Source: Magnaporthiopsis rhizophila (Eukaryota > Ascomycota > Sordariomycetes > Magnaporthales > Magnaporthaceae). From it: a stretch of 64,000 nt of DNA. The translations under genes and the position numbers were made by a program. This document shows, piece by piece, positions 56,689 through 64,000 of the stretch (positions are counted from its first letter, which is position 1; every line of letters begins with the position of its first letter). The stretch spans positions 274,630 through 338,629 of the forward strand of contig PYSS01000027.1 of NCBI GenBank assembly GCA_003049465.1, in the 5' to 3' direction. The notes beneath the pieces are model-generated. The model was not told where the DNA came from. It did not search any database and was given only the letters and a program-made list of their open reading frames with translations.

Positions 56689-59351
56689 TCAGTCGTCAAG
56701 GTCGATCGCGTCTGGGTTTGCCGCCACGATGGGCACCACCGTCGGAGCAACGCTCTTAATGTTGCCCTCAGTGGCGGCCACGAAGCCGACGGGCGCCCGG
56801 GCCTGCCGCTCGAGCGCCTCCATGGCGTCCGTCACCTCGTCGTCGCCCGCCTCGGCGCCATCTTCTCCGCCGCCGCCGTTGGCCTGCTGCTGCGCCTGCT
56901 GGCTCCGGGCGAGGGCCTGGGACGCGATAAAGTTGACGTCCGTGTTGTACTTTGCCTGCACGGCGCGCTTGATTCGCAACATCTCCTTGAACGTGTCCTC
57001 GTTGCCGTGCTGCACCTCGAACTGCTCCCACTTGGTCCAGAAGGCCGGCGTCGTGCGCGGGTCGCAGAACTGAGAGGCGTGCCCGTAGATGGCCCGCGCC
57101 CGGTCGATCTCGCCCAGCCGCTTTTCCATATCGGCGAACTTGAGGCACATGTCACGCGCCTCGTCGTCGGGCAGCGCCGCGATGGCCCGCTCGTAGATCT
57201 GCCGCGTCGACGGCAGGCCAAAGTTGGACGCCGACTTGGTGATGTAAAAGTTGAACATGTCGGCCCGGTCCTCGTCCGAGACGGCCCGCGTGGCCCGCTC
57301 GTATATGCGCATGGCGTGCCGCGCCAAACCCCGCTCCTCCTCCAGGTTGCCGTACATCAGGTAGATGATCTTGGCGAACTTGGGCGGGCAGCCCTCGACC
57401 GCCTGCTCGAACAGGTCCCGCAGCCGCTCGATGCCGATCTTGCGGTCGACCGCCTTGGTCAGGTACATGTTCCAGAGCTCAAACGCGACCGGGTAGCTGA
57501 ACAGGTCCAGCCCGCGCTCGTAGACCTTGAACGACTCCTCGTAGTAGTGGTGCTCCTCCAGCAGCGTGGCGTAGTTGACCACCGTCTGCGGCGTCGCGAT
57601 GCGCAGCTCGAATATGCGCTCGTACACCTTCTTGGTCTCGTCCAGCGTGCTCACGCTCTCGACTAGGTCGACGTAGAAGCTCCACAGCTTCCAGCTCTTG
57701 TGCACCCGCTGCTGCGGCGACAGCGTCTCGTCAAAGTAGTCGACCGTCGACCGCTTGGGCGCCTGCACCGCCTTGGCCATGATGCGCACCGCCTCGTCGA
57801 ACTTGTCGTTGCGCAGCTCCATCTCGGCCCATTCGATCCACATCTCGGCCAGCTCGTTGACCGACTTGAACGGCACCTTGACCGCCTTCTCCATGATGAT
57901 GCGCGCGTTCCGCAGGTCGCCACCGCGCTCGTAGAACTTGGCGTAGTTGGCCCACAGCTGGTGGAACGCGCCCGTGGCCTTTTTGGGGTTGACGGCCGCG
58001 ATGGCCTTGGTGTAGGTGCTGACCACCTCCTGGCTGTTGTCGCCCCAGAGGCCGACCCTCTTCTCCCACTCGGTCACGTTGTTGGGATTCTGCCGCAGCA
58101 GCACGTCGTTGAGGAGGAACGGCCTCCGGTCCATCAGGTGCTCGAACCGCATCATGCGGATGTCGAGGTCGAAGTCGGCGGCCTCGTCGACCGTGCCCGT
58201 CTCGGCCCGCTGGCCGGCCACCTCCATCAACGCCCCGATGACCGACTCTTCAAACTCGGCGTACGAATCGAACACGAGCGTGAAATCGCGGACCGTCATG
58301 ACGGTCGTGATGCCCTCCTCGAACACGTCGCGTGCTCGCTCGAAGCTGCCCCGTCGGATCCAGTACGTCGCCAGGCCGACCCACAGCTTCCCCCTCTGGT
58401 CGGCGAAGCGCTCGATGCCGCTCCGGACGATGCGCTCGGCGTCGATGCCGGATTCGTGGTTGGTCTCGACCTCGGTTGCGTGCTCGACCATCAGCTCGAC
58501 CATCTCGCTCCAGAGCTCGTAGTGACCCTTGCCGTGCTTGCTGACGAAGCGCGGCTTGTTCAGGATCTCGATGTACTTGCGCACGGCCTCGGTGTAGAGG
58601 CCGACCTGGACCAGCAGCTCGATGAAATCCTCGGCGTCCTCGGGGTGGACCTGCATGTAGCGGCGCCAGATCTTGACGGCCGTAAGCCCGCCGGCCGAGT
58701 TCGCAAACGGCCTATAGAGGGCCCATATCCTGTTGTGCTGGGTCACGGGCAGGGCGCGCAGGGCGCGGTCGAAGGTGTGGCGGGTGAGGGTGACCAGCGG
58801 CTGCTTCATCAGGAACTTGAGGTACATCTCCCAGATGCGCGGCATCTTGTTGAGCAGGATCAGGGCGCGCTCAAATAGGGCGTTGACCTTGCGGAACTCG
58901 GCGGCGAAAACGGCGGCGTTGAGCTTCGCGACGTGTTTCGTCCGAAAGATGAGGTACTGTGGGACGGACGTTAGCTCATGGTGCGGGGGACTCCGCGGCG
59001 GGCGAAGCAAGAAAACGTACCATCTTCCACAGCTTGTACGACCGTGGCAGCTGCACGCAGGCCCTCTCGAGCACAAAGGCCTGCTCCTCGGGGGTGCCGT
59101 GCTGGACCTTGTAGCTGATGTAGGCCAGCCATGGCTTGGTGCTTCCGGGGCTGCGGAGGATGTCCTGCTCGTAGACGTAGTCGTCGTCGGTCTGGAGAGG
59201 CGTGGTGTCAGCAGGATGAAGAAATGGCAGCGAGAGAATAGAAGAGACGGTGACGCACCACCAGGCGCAGATCGGGCTGTCGTTGTCGGGCGGGCGATAC
59301 GGCAACAGAGGCTGTCCCGTTGGCGCCGGCGATGGCTGTCTGGGGCGGCAT
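56689..59351 (-). CDS. syf1: SYF1, pre-mRNA splicing factor with HAT repeats
   Basis: Three exons on the minus strand (59351-59259, 59191-59021, 58956-56689) join to 843 residues, close to the family length. Exon 1 encodes MPPQTAIAGANGTASV. Exon 2 begins with TDDDYVYEQDILRSPGS, the usual N-terminal segment before the first HAT repeat (WLAYISYKVQHG). Many HAT units follow, each with the spaced aromatic pattern, for example IWEMYLKFLMKQPLVT, LWVGLATYWIRRGSFERA and IYLMYGNLEEERGLARHA. The C-terminus holds the Syf1 block FWTKWEQFEVQHGNEDTF and a disordered acidic tail ending in DAIDLDD. Syf1/XAB2 is a scaffold of the NineTeen complex that stabilises the active spliceosome. Introns have GTGCGT and GTACGT donors. 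It is divergent from VMA8. Confidence 0.95.
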
Positions 59352-60509
59352 CGTGGCCGTTTTGCGCCTGATCTCTCCCTCCAGAAATCTAACCAGCCAG
59401 CCAAGCAGAGTCTCGGTGGAGGAGGGAGTCTTTCGGTCTGGGCGCCCGCATCAAACCATCACTGGCGCGTTGGTGCAGCGACGTTTCGAGTCGTCAATCC
59501 GCCCGGCTGGGTCGTGCGATTTCCGTCTGTTGTCGTCCAACCGCGTTCCCAGCCTTGGCCACGGCAGCGTGAAAATTCATGCGCCAGCCCTTCTGGGGCT
59601 TTACGGCGGGACCGCGGGAGCTACCTAGGCCCGGCGCTGCGAAGTATTGCCGAATCTCCTGCATGTGGGTGGTACTCGCAGGGTACATGGGCTGGTCGAT
59701 GCGACTGCGCCACACAGACCGACTGGTAAGTGTCTTGAGGTACTGCGGGTCCGCCACTGATAGCCGATACCTGGGCGGCGCTGCAAGCCCTGTGGAAAAG
59801 CTAGAACTGTAGCGTCTGGTCATGGCGGAACCTCGTTGCCATGGCTGATGAGCTGCAGCTGCCCGGCAGGCCTGGGTCGTACTACAGCAAACGTTCTTAT
59901 TCCTCGCAAATACTACGCCATCGGCGGACCTACTGCCTTGTTGATTTCCGTGACACGTAGCGTGACGTGGATTTTATACCGATACGGACAGCTTGTGCAG
60001 CAAATGAGGCCCGAGAACTCTAAGGTCAAGGCCACCAGTAGAGTTTGAAGGCATGTATTTTGGTCGCCTTGTCCTCGGTGCTCTCGAGGGTGAGTGCCAG
60101 GATATATCAAGCAGCTATAAGGCTTGTTCCAATATGAGCGTGCTACAAAAAGGCCGAGAAAATGCCCTACCTATGGTGCTTCCTTTGACAGTCGGTCCGA
60201 ATAACGGCGGTCTCGGACGGGTCAGGCCGTGTTAAAGGTCGAGTTTTGGGTGGGAGAGGCCTGAATTTCAGCGGGTACAGGTACCAGGGCCCGCTCTGCC
60301 ACGGCGCTCAGCAGCCCAGATCCACACGCCGCCTCGGCGGCACAGACGTCACGGCAAGTTGGCGCTCCAAACTCGCACCCTACCGTACTGTCAAACCCAT
60401 CTCCGACGCCGGCACGAGACTTGAGAATATCCGCACGACGGCGGTCGGTCCGTGATACAGCCGCATCCTTACCGCACACGAGAACCCTCGCCGAGAAGCC
60501 CAATCCGCC
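59352..60509. promoter_or_regulatory. Divergent promoter region between SYF1 and VMA8
   Basis: A 1.16-kb gap between head-to-head starts. A 109-codon ATG-initiated minus frame (59494-59823) lies inside it, with an Arg/Ser-rich start, but has no recognisable family. No distinct regulatory motif is seen. Confidence 0.4.
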
Positions 60510-61666
60510 ATGTCTGGAGCTGCTGTGAGACGACCACCCTTCTCCGCTCCGATGCCGAGCCCCTCCGAGACGCGCACCGGAAGCTTACCACCGACCGCAT
60601 AGGATCGCGAGGCCGTCTTCCCGACCCGGCAGTCGCTGGGTCTGATGAAGGCGAAGCTCAAGGGCGCCGAGACGGGCCATAGTTTGTTGAAGCGCAAGAG
60701 CGAGGCCCTCACCAAGTTTGTCTCCCGCCCCTTGTCGGCACTACAAGCATGGACTGACCCACGACCGCTTCTCTCGTCAGGCGATTCCGAGGTACGACCC
60801 GACGGCTTTCGAGCGGTGAAAACAAGCAGCAATAGGAACCGGAGTCGGGCTGACCATTACAGAAATCACCCGCCGCATCGACGAGGCCAAGCGCAAGATG
60901 GGCCGGGTCATGCAGATCGCCGCCTTCTCGCTGGCCGAGGTGACGTACGCCGTCGGCGGCGACATCGGCTACACGGTGCAGGAGTCGGCCAAATCGGCCC
61001 GCTTCCGCATCCGCGCCAAGCAGGAGAACGTGTCGGGCGTGCTGCTGCCCGCCTTTGAGAGCTACGTGGCCGAGGGCACAAACGACTTTGCCATGACGGG
61101 CCTGGGCAAGGGCGGCCAGCAGGTGCAGCGGTGCCGCGAGACGTACGCCCGAGCCGTCGAGGCCCTGGTCGAGCTGGCGAGCCTGCAGACGGCCTTTGTG
61201 ATTCTCGACGAGGTCATCAAGGTTGTGAACCGCAGAGGTGTGTATTCTGATCCGAGTCTCTTTTCGGGTGGACTGTCGCTAACTCTGTTTATTCAGTCAA
61301 CGCCATGTGAGGCATCCTGGGACATGACATGTGATAATCTGACTGTGATCCTGACGACATTTTACCACAGCGAGCACGTTATTATCCCCCGGACGGAGAA
61401 CACCATCAGATGTTTGTGCCACCTGCCCCTATTGACCTACAGGATGCTGACTGCGTGGACCAGACATCAACTCGGAGCTGGACGAGCTCGACCGTGAAGA
61501 GTTCTACAGGCTGAAGAAGGTGGCGGCCAAAAAGGTCAAGGACAACGAGGAGGCAGACAAGGAGATGGCCGAGAGGAAGGCGGCGCTGGCCGAGAAAGGC
61601 GACGGGCCAAGCCAGGAGTCGGCCGATGTGCTGGGCGGCCAAGAAGAGGAGGACGTCATTTTCTGA
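60510..61666 (+). CDS. vma8: V-type proton ATPase subunit D
   Basis: Seven exons: 60510-60524, 60603-60715, 60781-60791 (11 nt), 60863-61237, 61297-61306 (10 nt), 61371-61411 and 61464-61666. They sum to 768 nt and 255 residues, and every join restores the family sequence: MSGAA + DREAVFPTRQSLG, then ALTK-RFRE-ITRRID across the 11-nt exon, and NRR-VNAI-EHVIIP across the 10-nt exon. The protein keeps the long coiled-coil hairpin (MGRVMQIAAFSLAEVTYAVG, ARFRIRAKQENVSGVLLPAF, LVELASLQTAFVILDEVIKV). It ends in an acidic tail with the conserved DVIF. Subunit D is the central rotor stalk of the V1 sector and couples ATP hydrolysis to proton pumping at vacuole and Golgi membranes. It converges with the U1A/U2B''-like gene, 152 bases apart. 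Confidence 0.95.
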
Positions 61667-61818
61667 TGACATGACGGTACTGTAGCTGGCCTGTTTCCGT
61701 CCGAATAATTGTATTTCCCTAGTTCTATGTCACCTGGAAATCACAAGGCGATAGCCGCAAATTGTGTGGCGAGATGTATAATGCTTGCTGGCCAACGAAT
61801 ACATCACAGAGCCAAAGC

Positions 61819-62738
61819 CTACTGCCGCTGGTACGTGACCTTGATAACCTTGCCCTCGTCGCCCAGCGTCATGCCGGCTGTGGTCTCCTTGGCGGCGATA
61901 GCGCCGGCCTCGGCCTCGTACTCGACAAACGCGAGCCCGCGGCGGCCCGGCACGATGCGCACCTCGCGGAAGCCGGGGAAGCGGCTGAACACGGCCGTGA
62001 GCGCGTCCACGTCCAGGCTGGCCGGCAGGTTCTGCACGAACAGCGTCTTGTTGGGCGGGAGGTACTCGTCCGGAACCGCTGGCGGTGCGGCGGCGGGGCC
62101 CGTCGCCTTGAGCCCGCGCGGTGCCGCCCCCGCCGCCCCCGGCGCGGGCTTTCCGCCGCGGGCTGCTGCGGCCTGTTTGTTTTGCGCGGCTGTTGCTGCC
62201 TCGAGGGCTTTCTTCTTCTCTTTGTCGCGTATCCACCGTTAGTCTTCTCGCTCTCCACGGGGAAAACGGTACACCCCAAACGCACCCATCTCGGCAACCC
62301 GCCGCCGCTTGTGCGCCTCAAACTCGTCGGCGTCGCCGGTAGCGCGCACCGTGGCGTCGGAGCGCGTGCGCGCAATCGCGAGCTGCATGTGTTTGTCGAA
62401 CAGCTCGAACCCCTGCACCTCGTCGACGGCGCGCTGGGCCGAGTCCGGGTTGTCAAAGACGACAAACGCCTGCCCCTTGGCCCGGAAGTGCGTCTTGGCC
62501 ACGATGTCGACGATGGTGCCGTAGTCGGAGAAGATGGTCGTCAGCACCTCCTTGAGCGCCTCGGGCTTGACGCGCTCCTCGAGGTTGCGGACGTAAACGC
62601 TGCGCCATGGTGTTAGCGAATCCGGGTCGGGGAGGTCTGCTGTGGCATGTTGCTTTAAAGGATGGACTCCCGGCCCTGGACAAACGCAGTGTCGGAGTGC
62701 AATGACACATACGTCGAGATCGGGGAGTTTTCCGCCAT
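61819..62738 (-). CDS. U1A/U2B''-type snRNP protein with two RRMs
   Basis: Three exons on the minus strand (62738-62713, 62599-62286, 62219-61819) join to 246 residues. Exon 1 ends at a GTATGT donor, and the join rebuilds MAENSPISTVYVRNLEERVK. RRM1 has RNP2 (VYVRNL, residues 10-15) and RNP1 (KGQAFVVF, 50-57), with the LKEVL..IFSDYGTIVDI pattern typical of U1A/SNF/U2B''. A basic Ala-rich linker holds KRRRVAEME. RRM2 has LFVQNLPASLDVDALTAVF and RGLAFVEY and runs to the C-terminus. Such proteins bind stem-loop II of U1 snRNA or IV of U2. Fungi often have one protein for both, so the exact assignment is open. The last intron has a GTGCGT donor, a GACTAACG branch site and an AAAG acceptor. Confidence 0.9.
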
Positions 62739-64000
62739 TTTGCGTTCGTTCGGCTTTGGCTGGGTTCAGGTTTTGGTGATGGTCGAGTCTCAGGATGGAA
62801 TTGAATTGCCTGCCCGATGCGGGCTCTATGCGACTTGCGATAAGATAGAAGCGAGCTTGGGTGGGGTGTTACCTATGCGGCTGCCCTGCCCATCCCCTTT
62901 CCGTGCTGGCAACACATACAACACCGAGAATTCCTCGGTGGCCACCCACCTGAGTACTAGTTCGGCCCTCACATGTTTTGGTTTTGTAGAGGTTTTGGGA
63001 GAAAATGGGAGCAAGTGCGTCCAGAAACGGACGCTTCGGCTCCCCAAATACCACGACCCGGATACGCTGCCAGCCCCCTAGGGACTGGTTTGACAGGACA
63101 CCACAACCACACGGAGGAGCGCAAGTTGAAGGGAATGACGAGTGGCAGCGCTACGAGCTGAGCAACATCACAAACAGGCGGCAAAGGTCGCTTTGTCCTT
63201 GTGACCCGATCCGTAGTCGTTATATATTTACACGAGGTAATCGATTGGGACTTGACCGCTGGCCAATGGACCCCATGCTCCACTCACAAACGCATCTCTG
63301 CGCTTTGACACTGCGCTTGTCCCAAGCACAAGATGGTTGTGTAGCAGGCGGTTAAAACCTGCGCAGTAGTGGAGGCGGTTTCTCTTATACGCAGACCTTA
63401 AAAGGCTACATATTGATCCGACAGTGTGTATGGGGAGGTGGCGAAGGTTCTATTTGCCAAACCGTGACGGCTAATACTGTAAGCGAGGCGAACGGGGAAC
63501 GCGGCCTGTATGGAGAACCGCTACAAAGATTTTGGAAAGAAGGAGTTTAAAACGATGTGGAGTGAGTGTGCCGAGCACTGACAGTTGGGTTGCATCAAGG
63601 GGCCTTTATCCACGGCCGGCCCAGCTACAGCCTCGATTTTTACCCTCGCTATGCTAGCACGCTGCGTTGGAAGAAAAGGCTGTTTGAAATGCCGGCATAA
63701 TAGAGTAGGAAAACTAGGAAATCCAAATATACGCCAAGTATCAAAAAGAAGAAAGGCTCTTCACGCCAGCTTGGGCCCGCACAGCCACACAAAGCTAAAG
63801 TGGGAGTTAAAACGTTGAACGACCAGGCAACAGCAAGCAGGACGGAACCGAGCTTGAGATGTGGTCCGAGGCGGCGATCTGCCCAGCCGCGACGCCAAAT
63901 AAGCGCTACGACCAGAAATGTGAAAAGCATGGATATCCATGCCAGCGGAATCTGGGAATAGCAGGATCTTGGATGCTGGATTAACAAGCCTGTACATATT
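62739..64000. other. Right end, no firm gene
   Basis: The first 200 bases are the promoter of the U1A/U2B''-like gene. On the minus strand a frame open from 63649 to the window edge encodes several hydrophobic segments (for example LAVAWSFNVLTPTLAL and FFFLILGVYLDFLVFLLYY). It could be the end of a membrane protein that continues outside, but no family is recognised and the codon bias is weak. Confidence 0.35.

Noticed and set aside
57700..58878. 392-codon frame antisense to SYF1
   Set aside because: Shadow of the HAT-repeat coding strand.
59494..59823. 109-codon ATG frame in the SYF1/VMA8 gap
   Set aside because: Its Arg/Ser-rich start looks a little like a mitochondrial presequence, but there is no family, no promoter evidence and weak codon bias. 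Kept only as a remark.
63649..63987. 112-codon hydrophobic minus frame at the right edge
   Set aside because: It could be part of a membrane protein outside the window, but there is too little sequence and no recognised motif to call a gene.

Overview
The window looks like nuclear DNA of a filamentous ascomycete, most likely a Sordariomycete. Genes are split by short introns (roughly 50-110 nt, GT...AG, with CTAAC/CTGAC-like branch sites), third codon positions are GC-rich, and intergenic DNA carries many homopolymer and dinucleotide tracts. A secreted protein of the Egh16/GAS appressorium family (53103-53939) makes Magnaporthales plausible, but that is inference. I support 18 protein genes and one intron-containing tRNA. 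Exon joins were read from frame, phase and splice signals, and most give a continuous protein matching a known family.

Layout. 0.4 kb: tRNA-Gln(UUG) with a 15-nt intron. 1-6.3 kb: an unrecognised coiled-coil protein, a HEI10-type meiotic RING E3, and, divergently, ULA1, the regulatory subunit of the NEDD8 E1. 6.3-25.3 kb: about 19 kb holding only one recognisable gene, a Zn2Cys6 regulator at 16.1-18.5 kb, surrounded by simple repeats and three single-N contig joins. 25.3-26.1 kb: a two-exon gene of unknown function whose main exon lacks an early ATG and is therefore easy to miss. 30-33.6 kb: a DHA2-type MFS transporter and a short-chain dehydrogenase. 35-44.2 kb: a compact housekeeping block with Golgi apyrase (YND1), OPI10/Hikeshi, a DUF4743-Nudix enzyme, RPB8, ELP4 and SEN34. 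44.6-50.3 kb: an Asi-type membrane RING protein and the CCA-adding enzyme. 53-56.2 kb: the Egh16/GAS-like secreted protein and a conserved 92-residue protein. 56.7-62.7 kb: the splicing factor SYF1, V-ATPase subunit D (VMA8, seven exons including 10- and 11-nt micro-exons) and a U1A/U2B''-type RRM protein.

How they fit together. Several products meet in tRNA maturation: RPB8 (shared by Pol I, II and III), ELP4 (Elongator, wobble-uridine modification), SEN34 (tRNA splicing endonuclease) and CCA1 (3' CCA addition). The window also holds a tRNA that would need all of these steps. Two spliceosome proteins (SYF1 and U1A/U2B'') flank the most finely split gene. HEI10, ULA1 and the Asi-like protein belong to ubiquitin-like pathways. 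Several neighbours are head to head with short shared promoters (HEI10/ULA1, OPI10/Nudix, RPB8/ELP4, SYF1/VMA8). I see no clear prophage, CRISPR array, intact transposon or secondary-metabolite cluster.
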